Positions 1 to 9,330 are shown, counted from the first letter of the stretch. The stretch: DNA of 64,000 nt from Chlamydomonas sphaeroides (GCA_001662425.1 BDDC01000032.1:23553-87552); one strand, 5' to 3'. Notes: generated from the sequence alone by a model not told the origin. Translations and numbers: made by a program.

Positions 1-1866
1 CTCATGTACATGTCGCCATCAGCGACCCCGACTTCATCATCATCTATCTCGGGAACGCCTGTCACATACAGGCCGCCCTCTGGGACCCCAACTGTAGGAA
101 ACCCTGTCATATACAGGCCGCCCTCAAGCACCCCAACTGCGGGATCTCTTGTCATGTACAGGGCGCCATCAGCGACCCCGACTTCATCATCATCTACCTC
201 GGGAACTCCTGTCACATACAGACCGCCCTCTGGGACCCCAACTGTGGGATCTCCTGTCACATACAGGCCGCCTTCAGGGACCCCAACTGCGGGATCTCCT
301 GTCATGTACAGGGCGCCATCAGCGACACCGACTTCATCATCATCTACATCGGGAACTCCTGTCACATACAGGCCGCCCTCTGGGACCCCAACTGTAGGAA
401 ACCCTGTCATATACAGGCCGCCCTCAGGCACCCCAACTGCGGGATCTCCTGTCATGTACAGGGCGCCATCAGCGACTCCGACTTCATCATCATCTACATC
501 GGGAACTCCTGTCACATACAGACCGCCCTCTGGGACCCCAACTGTGGGAACTCCTGTCACATACAGGCCGCCATCTGGGACCCCAACTTCATCATCATCT
601 ACTTCGGGAACTCCTGTCACATACAGGCCGCCCTCAGGCACCCCAACTTCATCATCATCTACTTCGGGAACTCCTGTCATATATAGGCCGCCCTCTGGGA
701 CACCAACCTCATCATCATTCTCTACTTCCTCGGGATCACCTGTCACATACAACATGCCGCCCTCAGGCACCCCAACTGCGGGACCCCCTGTCACATACAG
801 GCCGCCGTCAGGTACCCCAACTGCGGGATCTCCTGTCATGTACAGGGCGCCATCAGCGACCCCATCTACCTCGGGAACTCCTGTCATGTACAGGGCGCCT
901 TCTGGGACCCCGACTTCATCATCATCTACCTCGGGAACTCCTGTGACATACAGGCCGCCCTCTGGGACCCCAGCTGCGGGAACCCCTGTCACATACAGGC
1001 CACCAACAGGGATCCCAACTGCGGGAACTCCTGTCACGTACTACAGACCGCCCTCAGGGACCCCAACCTCATCATCATCATTCACGTACATGCCACCATC
1101 AACCATCCGGACCCCAGCACGTACGCCGTCAACTATCCAGACCCCAGCACCTGCACCAATGTCGAGGAACCCTGTTGCATCTGTTGATAGCAGTACCACG
1201 TGTAAAGCGACAATGTCACAATTGCGCGATGCGCTTCAAGAAGTTCTGTTCTCCAACGAAACAGCATACAACAAAGCACAGCAACAGTTCTATTACTCAC
1301 AGCAGCAAGGGTACCCATTCGCGGCGTCTCAACCACAAAAGGAACAACAAGAATATCTAGACAACGCCAAATCATTGTACATGCTTCAAAACATTTCAAG
1401 TCAGATGGTACCCTCAAGCACATCGGTACCCTCAAGCACATCGGTGCCCCTAAGCACATCGGTACCCTCAAGCACATCGGTACCCTCGCGCACTTCGATC
1501 AGTCCAGGCGCGGCAGTTCATGTGCTTTCAGAATCCGGCAAAACCTACCAGTTGACTGATGAACAATGGCGAGTGTTTCAAGAGAGGATATTGTCAGGGT
1601 TATCTAGCCAAGGAGTACAATATGTACCTGGTCAACAACAAGTAGTGTATCAGCAATCAGCACAATCACCACTCCAACAACTACCCCAACAACTACCTCA
1701 ACTACCACCACAACAACAGCTTCTCCAGAGTAGTGCACCGAGTGTCATCTTCGACCGTGTCGCTTCGCAAATGACGGAATCGCAACAGCAACAGCAAAAG
1801 TCAACGTGGAACTTGCTTCTCGACTTTGCCGGTGTTATCATTGGGGGCCAAATATCAGGTCGATAA
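1..1866 (+). CDS. Pro/Ser/Thr-rich tandem-repeat protein, 5' partial
   Basis: Open from the first base, so the N-terminus probably lies outside the window; the first in-frame ATG is at 4. About 22 imperfect units of the type TPVTYRPPSGTPT fill the first ~370 residues, alternating YRPPS and YRAPS forms. A short TSVPSS repeat (nt ~1408-1490), a Gln-rich stretch and a hydrophobic C-terminal segment (LLLDFAGVIIGG) follow. The composition resembles mucins or hydroxyproline-rich wall proteins, so an extracellular or virion-surface role is inferred, with the tail as a possible anchor. Two prolyl hydroxylase genes in the window could modify it. No family recognised. Confidence 0.75.
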   Translation, partial: LMYMSPSATPTSSSSISGTPVTYRPPSGTPTVGNPVIYRPPSSTPTAGSLVMYRAPSATPTSSSSTSGTPVTYRPPSGTPTVGSPVTYRPPSGTPTAGSPVMYRAPSATPTSSSSTSGTPVTYRPPSGTPTVGNPVIYRPPSGTPTAGSPVMYRAPSATPTSSSSTSGTPVTYRPPSGTPTVGTPVTYRPPSGTPTSSSSTSGTPVTYRPPSGTPTSSSSTSGTPVIYRPPSGTPTSSSFSTSSGSPVTYNMPPSGTPTAGPPVTYRPPSGTPTAGSPVMYRAPSATPSTSGTPVMYRAPSGTPTSSSSTSGTPVTYRPPSGTPAAGTPVTYRPPTGIPTAGTPVTYYRPPSGTPTSSSSFTYMPPSTIRTPARTPSTIQTPAPAPMSRNPVASVDSSTTCKATMSQLRDALQEVLFSNETAYNKAQQQFYYSQQQGYPFAASQPQKEQQEYLDNAKSLYMLQNISSQMVPSSTSVPSSTSVPLSTSVPSSTSVPSRTSISPGAAVHVLSESGKTYQLTDEQWRVFQERILSGLSSQGVQYVPGQQQVVYQQSAQSPLQQLPQQLPQLPPQQQLLQSSAPSVIFDRVASQMTESQQQQQKSTWNLLLDFAGVIIGGQISGR

Positions 1867-2071
1867 CCGCAAAAATGTAGTATGACAGAACCGCACCGCC
1901 GACAGTGATTGCGCCGAGTGAGAAGAGAGTTTTGCCTGGCCCAACTCCAAATGGCTGTGGGGCGCCCGTCGTTTGATCGAAGACAAGCATTGGCTTTGAC
2001 ACGATCAGGAGTGCCATAGCTAGCGCATAGAATAGGATGCTGTACACAACGCGGGGTGCGACGTATGCCAT
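1838..2071 (-). CDS. small two-TM membrane protein
   Basis: 77 residues with two hydrophobic segments separated by a short loop ending PFGVGPGKTLFSLG. The start is the ATG at 2071; a reading three bases upstream would need TTG. It converges on the repeat protein and overlaps its 3' end by 29 bases. Small two-span proteins of this kind are common virion membrane components in large DNA viruses; that role is inference. No enzymatic motif seen. Confidence 0.6.
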   Translation of the reverse strand: MAYVAPRVVYSILFYALAMALLIVSKPMLVFDQTTGAPQPFGVGPGKTLFSLGAITVGGAVLSYYIFAVIDLIFGPQ

Positions 2072-2123
2072 CAATGAGTTTTTCGAGTTATCTGTACTTG
2101 TGATCTAATGTATTTGTATTGTA

Positions 2124-2729
2124 TCAAGCGAACCCCAAGATCTTTTTGAGGATGACGTAGGACGCAGCCATGAGAGCAGCTTTTACCGCGATCGAGATGT
2201 ACACCTGTACAGCAGGGGACGTCTCTGCAACCTTTGGGATGGCGCGTAGCAACATGTCCGTCGGTGCCAGACTGATGACGGCAAAGAGCAATCCAACAAA
2301 GAGTGCGTGCATAATATGGTCAGTAATCGGTGATGATGCAAATGTGGCCCGGACCTGATCTATCTTGCTCACAGGAGCTTGTGTTGGAAGTGCTGGTACT
2401 TGTCCTGGTTGTTGCTGAGGAGGAACCTGCTGAGGAGGGAGCTGCTGAGGAGGAAGCTGCTGCGGAGGAACCTGCTGAGGAGGAAGCTGCTGAGGAGGAA
2501 GCTGATGAGGAGGAAGCTGATGAGGAAGTACCTGCTGAGGAGGACGCTGAGACGGCATGTTATCATACAGCGGTGCATCATGATCATGCTGCTGCTGAAG
2601 AGAAGACGCCAGGTTCATTTGAACCTCGCGAATGAGAGCATCGTCCTCGTCCTCACCAACTGGAGACGCCGCCGGCCCTTGAGAAGAGTTAAACGTGGGT
2701 AACTGGTTCAGTGGTGTTGATTTGGACAT
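2124..2729 (-). CDS. membrane protein with PPQQ repeat linker
   Basis: 201 residues: an acidic N-terminal part, a linker of about nine LPPQQ/VPPQQ repeats (nt ~2400-2560), then two hydrophobic helices at the C-terminus (LFVGLLFAVISLAPTDML and a second ending AASYVILKK). It probably exposes the Pro/Gln-rich tail on one side of the membrane. Same strand as the two-TM gene downstream, 52 bases apart, so they may be cotranscribed. Family unknown. Confidence 0.65.
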   Translation of the reverse strand: MSKSTPLNQLPTFNSSQGPAASPVGEDEDDALIREVQMNLASSLQQQHDHDAPLYDNMPSQRPPQQVLPHQLPPHQLPPQQLPPQQVPPQQLPPQQLPPQQVPPQQQPGQVPALPTQAPVSKIDQVRATFASSPITDHIMHALFVGLLFAVISLAPTDMLLRAIPKVAETSPAVQVYISIAVKAALMAASYVILKKILGFA

Positions 2730-2842
2730 ACTGCCTCGATAAATAATACTTGAGTTTCTTGGTTATTATTTTACAAGGCTTCTTGACGCGAAAAGTACGT
2801 AAAAAGTACTACGCAAAATTAGAGACTACTGAGAGAACAAAA

Positions 2843-3133
2843 ATGGTCCGCACTGTTTCCAAACGCAGAAGAGTCCCAGAGTCACAACTCCAACTCCAAC
2901 AACAACTCCAACAACTACAACTCAATGCCCAACCAGGTCTTCCCATAGAGGGTAGACCAGAACCTATAGAGTTTCCTGTCTCGGAACTCCCTGAAATCGT
3001 TGTGACCTCGGAACTCCCTGAAGTGACCTCGGAACTCCCTGAAGTGACCTCGGAACTCCCTGAAGTGACCTCGGAACTCCCTGAAATCGTTGTGACCTCG
3101 GAACTCCCTGAATCATCGGATGACGATGAATAG
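2843..3133 (+). CDS. small SELPEV-repeat protein
   Basis: 96 residues from the ATG at 2843 (context aaaaATGg); an upstream in-frame start at 2750 is possible but lacks good context. A basic N-terminus (VSKRRRVP) is followed by a Gln-rich segment and five or six copies of TSELPEV, encoded by near-identical DNA at 2985-3110, ending in SSDDDE. Low complexity throughout; no known domain. The basic start could be a nuclear signal (inference). Confidence 0.5.
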   Translation: MVRTVSKRRRVPESQLQLQQQLQQLQLNAQPGLPIEGRPEPIEFPVSELPEIVVTSELPEVTSELPEVTSELPEVTSELPEIVVTSELPESSDDDE

Positions 3134-3171
3134 CTTCATTCAATTCACGTTCACTTCATTTCAGGTTCACT

Positions 3172-3579
3172 TCATTTCACATGAGGTGCCGTGTTGATCA
3201 GCGACTCGCCCTCGTCGGTCTCAGTCTCAGTCTCGGTCTCCTTCACATGTAGTTCGGTGTTGTGATAGTCATCGCGGATAAAGTCGTGAAACCACTGTTC
3301 AAAGATGGGGTGATCAGGAATGTCGTGTTTCAAAATGTCGTCAGATGACTCCTCGCCGCTGAGGATCGCCTGGTCGCCTGATCTCTTGGTCTCCTGATGT
3401 TCATGTAGTTGCTGCAGCACCTGCAGTTGCTGCTTTAGTTGCGCCTGCATACCCAACATCGCCTGGTTTATGCGCTCGACCTCCGCAACGACGGCGACAT
3501 TAAAGACCCTTTGATACAGTAATTCCTTGAGAAGGTCGCGGCTCGCGAGATTGTCTCCGAGATGAGCCCTGTACGACAT
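3172..3579 (-). CDS. hypothetical protein with coiled-coil centre
   Basis: 135 residues from the ATG at 3579 (MSYRAHLG). The central third is a Gln/Leu-rich heptad-like helix (MQAQLKQQLQVLQQLHEH) suggesting a coiled coil. The C-terminus is acidic with a short ETETETDEGES tract. It lies head to head with RPB2, sharing an ~83-base AT-rich promoter region. No recognised family. Confidence 0.55.
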   Translation of the reverse strand: MSYRAHLGDNLASRDLLKELLYQRVFNVAVVAEVERINQAMLGMQAQLKQQLQVLQQLHEHQETKRSGDQAILSGEESSDDILKHDIPDHPIFEQWFHDFIRDDYHNTELHVKETETETETDEGESLINTAPHVK

Positions 3580-3617
3580 TGCGTGCATCAGCGGGTCAAG
3601 ATTTACGGCGCCTACTA

Positions 3618-3629
3618 CATATATATACC
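3618..3629 (+). promoter_or_regulatory. TATA-like element upstream of RPB2
   Basis: AT-rich stretch ACATATATATAC in an otherwise GC-rich region, about 40 bases before the RPB2 ATG, in the divergent promoter shared with the coiled-coil protein gene. Similar TATA-like runs precede other genes here (20850, 21745, 13522). Confidence 0.4.
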
Positions 3630-3662
3630 GGCACACCAGTAGTTCTCCTTTTAAAGATAAAG

Positions 3663-6600
3663 ATGGATGCGCGTGTGCAGCGACAGCTCTTGGACGCGTG
3701 GTACGCGGCGCACCGCTATGCGTTGACGCAGCATCACCTGCAGTCGTATGACCACTTTATATCCTCGAGGATTCAGTCCACGCTGCAGTCGATGAACAAT
3801 GCCTTTGGCACGATCCGGAAGCACCGCATGACAGAGAGCAGCCCCGAGGTACTCTATGAAGTGCGCGTCTTTGTGGGCGGACGGCAGGGTGCGGCGTGGT
3901 ACCTGGACAAGCCCACGCTGGCGGACGGCAAGTTGATGTACCCCAACAACGCGCGGATCTCGGACATGAGCTACGTGTCGCTGTTGTACGCAGACATTGT
4001 AGTCGAGTACCTGCAGAATGGCAGCGTCACCGCGACGCGCGAATTTCAGCGCTTGCGCATCGGCGCCATCCCGATCATGCTGCACAGCTCGGCGTGCGTT
4101 TTGCACGGGCAACCGCCGCGCGTGCTGCACGAGATGGGCGAGTGCGTCTTTGACGAGGGCGGCTACTTCATCATCGATGGCAAGGAGAAGGTCGTGATCG
4201 CGCAGGAGCGCATTGCGTACAACAAACTCTTTGTGACCAAGATCAACCCCAATTCCAAGGATGCGACCGCGTACTCGATGGACGCGTTCATCCGCTGCCT
4301 GCCGCCGAACGACCTCTTCCCCAAACTCCTCCGGTTCAAGGTGCACACCCGGACCCACCGCACGCGCAGCAACGCCATCGTCTGCGCCATGCCGCACGTC
4401 GCCGGCACCATCCCGCTGTTTGCGGTCTTCCGGGCGCTGGGGGTCGAGAGCGACGAGGCCATCCTGCGCACCATCATGAGCGGGGCGCACGTGGACGAGG
4501 GACGCGTGCAACCAGAGGACGCGCAGGTCTTGAACTTTCTGCGCCACTCGGTGGTGGACTGCGCGCGCCACGGCATCATGTCCCAGATGCGCGCGCTCGA
4601 GCTGTTTACCGCCGATGCCGATGCGGACGGCGTCGCAGGCAAGCGGCGCAGCATGGCGCAGGTCAAGGAGCTCATCCTCAAGAGCCTCCTGCCAAACGCC
4701 GGGTTGAACATGGATGACAAGGCCGTGTACCTGGGCTACCTGGTCAACCGCCTGGTCCGGGTGTGCATCGGCGTGCTGCCGGTCACGGTGCGGGACAGCT
4801 GGGTGCACAAGCGCATGGACCTGTCGGGCACGCTGCTCGCCGACCTCTTTCGCGACGTCTACCGCCGCTTCCGTCGGGAGGCGATGAATAGGTTGAACAT
4901 GGAGTTTGTGACGGGGCCCTGGAAGCACAGCGGCCAATTTGAGCAGCTCATCAACGGCAGCAACCTGGCGCGCATCTTTGATTCGTCCATCGTGGACCGC
5001 GGGATGATCCGGTCATTCAAGGGGCTGTGGAACTACGACGAGCAGAACCCAGAAGCCAGCAAAGCGTACCAGCGCGACGGCGTGGTGCAGGACATGAACC
5101 GCCAGTCGTACCAGACGTACGTGGCTTACGTGCGGCGCGTGTCGACGGTCATGTCGAGTGAGGTCAAACTAGTGGCGCCGCACATGCTCTACGCCGCGCA
5201 GTGGGGTGCGGTGTGCCCGGTGGACTCTCCCGATGGCGCCAACGTCGGCATCTTGAAGCACTTTTCGGTGCTGTGTCACGTGACCGGCGACCGCGAGCCC
5301 ACGCCCCTGATCGAGCACCTGCAGGGGGTGCGCCTGCTGCGACACGACGCCACGGGTGGAGGCGGAGACACGAAGCTGACGCGGGTCTTTTGCAACCACA
5401 TTCTGCTGGGCGCCACCACTGCGCCGCCGATGCTGGTCAGGTACGTGCGTCTCCTGCGCCGGACGGGGCTCGTCGCACCGGACGTGTCTATCACGTGGGA
5501 CATTTTTGGCTGGGAGATCAACATCATGACGGACGGCGGCAGGACGTGCCGGCCGCTCATTGCGCTCGCGGACGGCGGCCTGGACCGCGTGACGCTGCCC
5601 GGGTTCGCCGCCTCCTGGGCGCGCCTGATTGGCGGGACGCTCTTGGAGAATGACGGCGACCTGCCGGCGGAGTTCAGCGGCGGTCCGGTGGCGTCGACGG
5701 CGACGCTGATGCGCCACGGCGCACGCGCTGCGGAGGACCTGCCGGCCGCCATGGAGCGCCTCGCGGCACACGCTGCCCCCATCGAACTCATCGACACGGA
5801 GGAGCTGTCCAACGTACTCCTAGCGTCCACGACATACGCCAACACGCCCAACCAGAAGTACACGCACGTTGATGTGCACCCCGCCGCGATGCTGAGCCAT
5901 CTGACGTCGACCATCCCCATGATGGACCACAACAACGGCGCGTACAACGTGCTCTGTATCGCGCAAACGAAGCAGGGCCTCGGCGTGTATGCGACCAACT
6001 TCATGCACCGCGCCGACGTGTCGGGCATGATCCTGCACTCACCGCAGCTGCCGCTGGTGACCACGTACTTTGCGGACAAGATGTGCAATGGGCACCTCAT
6101 GCACGGCGAGAACCTCATCGTCGCCATTGCCACTTACGGCGGCTACAACCAGGAGGACGCCGTCATCCTGAACAAGAACTCCGTGCAGCGCGGCATGTTC
6201 AACATAACTGTCATGTCCACGGAGACGTTTCATGAGGAGGACACGACCGGCACCGACCCGCAGGCGGGCACGCGCGTCATCATTGCAAACCCGCTGCAGC
6301 TCATGTCGCAGGGGGGCGACGTGGACGGTGTCAAGGCGGAGACGGTCGATTACGCTCGTGACCTCGCGACGGATGGCACGCCGGTGCTCGGGAGTCGGTT
6401 GACGGAGGGCAGTGCCCTGCTTGGCATGGTTGCATACGCCGCCGAGTCGCCTTCGCCAAACATGCGACCCAACATGCGCGACGTCTCTGTCATTGCCGAC
6501 AAGACCACCTGGGGTACGGTGGACCGCGTGTACATGTCTGAGGGCCCCCCAGGTACGCGAACATGCAAGGTGCGCCTGTGCGAGGTGCGCACGCCCGACC

Positions 6601-7328
6601 TCGGTGACAAGGTGGCGTCGCGCTACGGGCAGAAGGGTGTCGTAGGCGTTCTGCTGCCACAGGCCGACATGCCGTTCACGGCCGGGGGCGTGACGCCGGA
6701 CATTATCATTAACCCACACAGTTTTCCGAAGCGCATGACGGTGGGCCATCTGCTGGAGGCGCTCCTGGGGCGCGTCGCCTGTGACGCTGGCACGCGCATC
6801 GACGCGACCAGCTTTGACCGAACGGACCCCATCAAAGCAGCCAAGACGTACTTTATGAGTCGCCCGGCGGGCGAGGCGTGGTCCAGCACGGGTGACACCA
6901 TTCTGTACAATGGCCGCACCGGAACGCAGATCGACACTCAGATCTTTGTGGGCGTCAACTACTACAGCCGGCTGAAGCACATGTCGGCAGACAAGATCAA
7001 CTACCGCGCCACCGGGCCCAGGAGCATGATGACGCACCAGCCGACGCAGGGGCGCGGGAATGGGGGCGGCCTCAAAGTCGGCGAGATGGAGCAGCACTGC
7101 ATGCTGACGCACGGCGCGGCGCACTTTCTCAAGGAGTCCTTCCTGGACCGGTCGGACGCTTTTGCGGTGGGCGTGGATGAACGGCTGGGGCACCGCACCG
7201 AACACGGCACATCGCTGCCGTCGGGTGAAGTGACGGCTGTGCGCAAGACGGTCATGCCGTATTCGTTCAAACAGTTTTCTCAGGAGCTGGAGGCTCTGAG
7301 CATCGATATGAAGCTCACGATTGGATGA
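3663..7328 (+). CDS. RPB2: DNA-directed RNA polymerase subunit 2 (RPB2-like)
   Basis: 1221 residues, normal length for a viral second-largest subunit. Start is the ATG at 3663 after an AT-rich leader (aaagataaagATG). Diagnostic motifs: GYNQEDAVILNKNSVQRG (residues ~827-844) and the active-site loop GDKVASRYGQKGVVG (~981-995), followed by HSFPKRMTVGHLLEAL. It forms the catalytic core of the virus-encoded polymerase with RPB1, which is not in this window. Oddity: after the HCMLTHGAAHFL segment there are no cysteines, so the usual C-terminal zinc ribbon of the clamp is lost or heavily altered. The gene is markedly GC-rich, which creates long antisense open frames. Confidence 0.97.
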   Translation: MDARVQRQLLDAWYAAHRYALTQHHLQSYDHFISSRIQSTLQSMNNAFGTIRKHRMTESSPEVLYEVRVFVGGRQGAAWYLDKPTLADGKLMYPNNARISDMSYVSLLYADIVVEYLQNGSVTATREFQRLRIGAIPIMLHSSACVLHGQPPRVLHEMGECVFDEGGYFIIDGKEKVVIAQERIAYNKLFVTKINPNSKDATAYSMDAFIRCLPPNDLFPKLLRFKVHTRTHRTRSNAIVCAMPHVAGTIPLFAVFRALGVESDEAILRTIMSGAHVDEGRVQPEDAQVLNFLRHSVVDCARHGIMSQMRALELFTADADADGVAGKRRSMAQVKELILKSLLPNAGLNMDDKAVYLGYLVNRLVRVCIGVLPVTVRDSWVHKRMDLSGTLLADLFRDVYRRFRREAMNRLNMEFVTGPWKHSGQFEQLINGSNLARIFDSSIVDRGMIRSFKGLWNYDEQNPEASKAYQRDGVVQDMNRQSYQTYVAYVRRVSTVMSSEVKLVAPHMLYAAQWGAVCPVDSPDGANVGILKHFSVLCHVTGDREPTPLIEHLQGVRLLRHDATGGGGDTKLTRVFCNHILLGATTAPPMLVRYVRLLRRTGLVAPDVSITWDIFGWEINIMTDGGRTCRPLIALADGGLDRVTLPGFAASWARLIGGTLLENDGDLPAEFSGGPVASTATLMRHGARAAEDLPAAMERLAAHAAPIELIDTEELSNVLLASTTYANTPNQKYTHVDVHPAAMLSHLTSTIPMMDHNNGAYNVLCIAQTKQGLGVYATNFMHRADVSGMILHSPQLPLVTTYFADKMCNGHLMHGENLIVAIATYGGYNQEDAVILNKNSVQRGMFNITVMSTETFHEEDTTGTDPQAGTRVIIANPLQLMSQGGDVDGVKAETVDYARDLATDGTPVLGSRLTEGSALLGMVAYAAESPSPNMRPNMRDVSVIADKTTWGTVDRVYMSEGPPGTRTCKVRLCEVRTPDLGDKVASRYGQKGVVGVLLPQADMPFTAGGVTPDIIINPHSFPKRMTVGHLLEALLGRVACDAGTRIDATSFDRTDPIKAAKTYFMSRPAGEAWSSTGDTILYNGRTGTQIDTQIFVGVNYYSRLKHMSADKINYRATGPRSMMTHQPTQGRGNGGGLKVGEMEQHCMLTHGAAHFLKESFLDRSDAFAVGVDERLGHRTEHGTSLPSGEVTAVRKTVMPYSFKQFSQELEALSIDMKLTIG

Positions 7329-7384
7329 AAATTTTTACCTTTGATTAATTTAATAACCCATCCATCTACTATCCATTACATAAA

Positions 7385-7657
7385 ATGGCCCCTCGCAAGG
7401 AAACCATTGCCAAGCTGGTCGCCAAGGCCATTTCAGAGATCGAGAACAACAAGTGCAGCCGTGCGCTCAACACGCTGACACGCCTGGAGGACCGCATGTC
7501 CAGCAGCGGCAAGTCTGCGCCCCCGAAGCAGCCCAACCCCTACGCCATCTTTGTGAAGAAGGAGTTCCCTCGCTTCCAGCGTGAGAACCCCAACAAGAGT
7601 GCCACTGAGATTATGCCGCTCATTGCCGAGGCCTGGCGCGCGCGCAAGGGCGCCTAG
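7385..7657 (+). CDS. HMG/YABBY-like DNA-binding protein
   Basis: 90 residues. The C-terminal half (KQPNPYAIFVKKEFPRFQ, then ATEIMPLIAEAWRAR) has the pattern of HMG-box/YABBY-like proteins: N-P-Y-x-x-F basic helix followed by a W-containing helix. Related small proteins occur in many algal giant viruses and probably bend or pack DNA. The start ATG at 7385 has context taaaATGg. It follows RPB2 by 56 bases after an AT-rich spacer with an ATTTTTAC element. Confidence 0.7.
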   Translation: MAPRKETIAKLVAKAISEIENNKCSRALNTLTRLEDRMSSSGKSAPPKQPNPYAIFVKKEFPRFQRENPNKSATEIMPLIAEAWRARKGA

Positions 7658-7667
7658 ATCTAACTAG

Positions 7668-7737
7668 ATCTAAACTAGACCTAGACCTAAAACTCGACCT
7701 AAAACTCGACCTAGACATTCATTCATTCATTCATTCA
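7668..7737. repeat. short tandem repeats, CTAGACCTAAA-type and CATT
   Basis: Imperfect 10-14 base repeats (ctagatctaa / ctcgacctaaaa) followed by five CATT units fill the spacer between the HMG-like gene and the K+ channel gene. No coding signal. Confidence 0.6.
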
Positions 7738-7789
7738 AAGCAAAAAAAGTAGTAGAACAAAAAAAGACTTAGTACTACTACTACTAGAC

Positions 7790-8158
7790 ATGCTGCCGCT
7801 GTTACCAGAACTGACGCTGCGCCGAGACTTTACCATTTTTGCGTTCGCGCTCATCGGCACGTGTATCGTTTTTACGGTGCTGTTCTTGCTGCTGTGCCGT
7901 GATGCCGGTGAGCACTTTGCGGGGAGCATCGATATTAAGCGTGATGCGCGGAACTCGGGGGAAGCACTGTTCACCCGGTTTTACTTTACAGTCGTGACGA
8001 TGTCCACCCTCGGGTTTGGTGACATCATACCGACGAGCTACACTGCGCGGACACTAACCATCGCGCTGGTCACACTGCGCATGATCGCAGTCGTCTACCT
8101 GAGCTTCCATGTCGCACAAGCCACGCTGCACGTCACTGCTTCGGCATTGAAAAGGTAG
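7790..8158 (+). CDS. miniature K+ channel (Kcv-type)
   Basis: 122 residues with the architecture of viral 2-TM potassium channels: TM1 (residues ~13-36), a pore helix, the selectivity filter TLGFGD (73-78), and TM2 (~88-105). One subunit equals a pore module, so a homotetramer is expected. Viral K+ channels are known from chloroviruses and relatives, where they depolarise the host membrane during infection; the same role here is inference. The leader holds repeated TAGTA/ACTACT triplets before the ATG. Confidence 0.85.
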   Translation: MLPLLPELTLRRDFTIFAFALIGTCIVFTVLFLLLCRDAGEHFAGSIDIKRDARNSGEALFTRFYFTVVTMSTLGFGDIIPTSYTARTLTIALVTLRMIAVVYLSFHVAQATLHVTASALKR

Positions 8159-8203
8159 TAGTAGAGCTACTTCAGACCTACTTCAGACCACTTCAGCAAA
8201 TCA

Positions 8204-8590
8204 TCAGCGAGGCGGTGGGGGAGGCAACACCGGCTGCGTGCCGGGAGGCGGTGACGGCCCTCCGCTTCCGGGCGGGCGGCGCATAGGGAGCACATCGCAC
8301 ATGAGCGTGCCGCCGCAGACGCCCGTCACGTTGGTGGCCTGGGACCCGTTGGGTCCCGTGATCATGGTGAATGAAACATATTCCCCCTTCCACAAGGTGC
8401 GATAGTGAGAATTCTTGGGCTTGATGCCGCTGTGGTGCACAAACATGTCCTTGCCAGCTTCGGGGCCGTTGCAGATTGTCAGGAATCCATAGCCCAGCGA
8501 CGCATTGAACCATTTGCACTGGCCGATGACCTGGTTCTCTGTGGTGTCGGTGTCGCGGATCTCGTCAACAGGATCAACGTTGGTTGCCAT
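8204..8590 (-). CDS. cold-shock domain protein with Pro-rich tail
   Basis: 128 residues from the ATG at 8590; an upstream in-frame ATG at 8725 would add an unconserved extension into the promoter region. RNP-1-like KWFNASLGYGFLTI (26-39) and RNP-2-like DMFVHHSG (48-55) define a CSD/OB fold that binds single-stranded RNA or DNA. The C-terminus is almost all Pro/Gly/Arg (PPGSGGPSPPPG..PPPPPR). Possible role: RNA chaperone or translation control in infection. CSD proteins are uncommon in viruses. Confidence 0.85.
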   Translation of the reverse strand: MATNVDPVDEIRDTDTTENQVIGQCKWFNASLGYGFLTICNGPEAGKDMFVHHSGIKPKNSHYRTLWKGEYVSFTMITGPNGSQATNVTGVCGGTLMCDVLPMRRPPGSGGPSPPPGTQPVLPPPPPR

Positions 8591-8729
8591 CTCAGCGCTC
8601 TCTGTTTTTGTCGACGGTAGAGCCTTATGTTGCTTTATATCACTTCTTTCCAAAAGCCGTTCGATCAGATGTGTCCCATTTAAAACGGTATGCACTGTAT
8701 AATCTATATTATCTGGAAAGTGCAATAGA

Positions 8730-9305
8730 ATGAATAATACTGCACCAACTAAGAGTTCTACAACTCGAGGAATTCGAGGGCCTCCAGGGAGTCCTCAAGG
8801 GGGGCAAGGAGACCAAGGCATTCAAGGAAATGACCACAGGGTGGTGGACATGCTCTTTGACAAAACGTCCCTGTTGACGTTTGCCGTCAAGTGTGTGCGC
8901 CTGGTCGCAGACTTGTTGGCACTCAACATCGTCACGTCGCTGTTCACGCAGTGGTTCAAGAATAGTGAGGAACGGATCGAGAAGGACGTGCCGAGCATGC
9001 ACAAGTTCGTGATCATCTTCTTCGCGTTTGAGTTTGCGATCAACATGACTATCTCCCTGATGTTGATGTTCCTGATCGAGGATGATGCGGTCGTCAAGGC
9101 GTCCTTCGTTGATCACATTATTTGCATCCTCATCTCCCTCAAGCTCTCCTGGAGCGCGGCGACCGTGTACCATGACCCAACGCTGTTCGATTACAGGACG
9201 GATGGTGCCACACTTATCATCGCCCTGGAGAAAAACATATCGTCCATCCTGGTGCTCAACCTCTTCCTGCCGTACTACTTGCTGGTGCGGCACATCATAT
9301 ACTAA
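8730..9305 (+). CDS. membrane protein with short collagen-like N-terminus
   Basis: 191 residues. Residues ~12-33 form G-x-y triplets (GIRGPPGSPQGGQGDQGIQG), a short collagen-like stretch. The rest has three or four hydrophobic segments, e.g. FVIIFFAFEFAINMTISLMLMFLI and a C-terminal ILVLNLFLPYYLLV. Divergent from the cold-shock gene. The triplets could be substrates for the prolyl hydroxylases encoded at 13636 and 33867 (inference). Likely a virion or host-membrane protein; family unknown. Confidence 0.65.
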   Translation: MNNTAPTKSSTTRGIRGPPGSPQGGQGDQGIQGNDHRVVDMLFDKTSLLTFAVKCVRLVADLLALNIVTSLFTQWFKNSEERIEKDVPSMHKFVIIFFAFEFAINMTISLMLMFLIEDDAVVKASFVDHIICILISLKLSWSAATVYHDPTLFDYRTDGATLIIALEKNISSILVLNLFLPYYLLVRHIIY

Positions 9306-9330
9306 ATGTCATCATCATTTTGTAGCAATT

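Noticed and set aside
2750..2842. N-terminal extension of the SELPEV-repeat protein from 2750
   Set aside because: The ATG at 2843 has much better context and the extension reads through the promoter-like AT-rich spacer.
3651..4937. Long antisense open frame over RPB2 (428 codons)
   Set aside because: Mirror of a GC-rich coding frame; His/Arg/Val/Ala-biased composition and no domain. Same for 6039-7205 on the minus strand.
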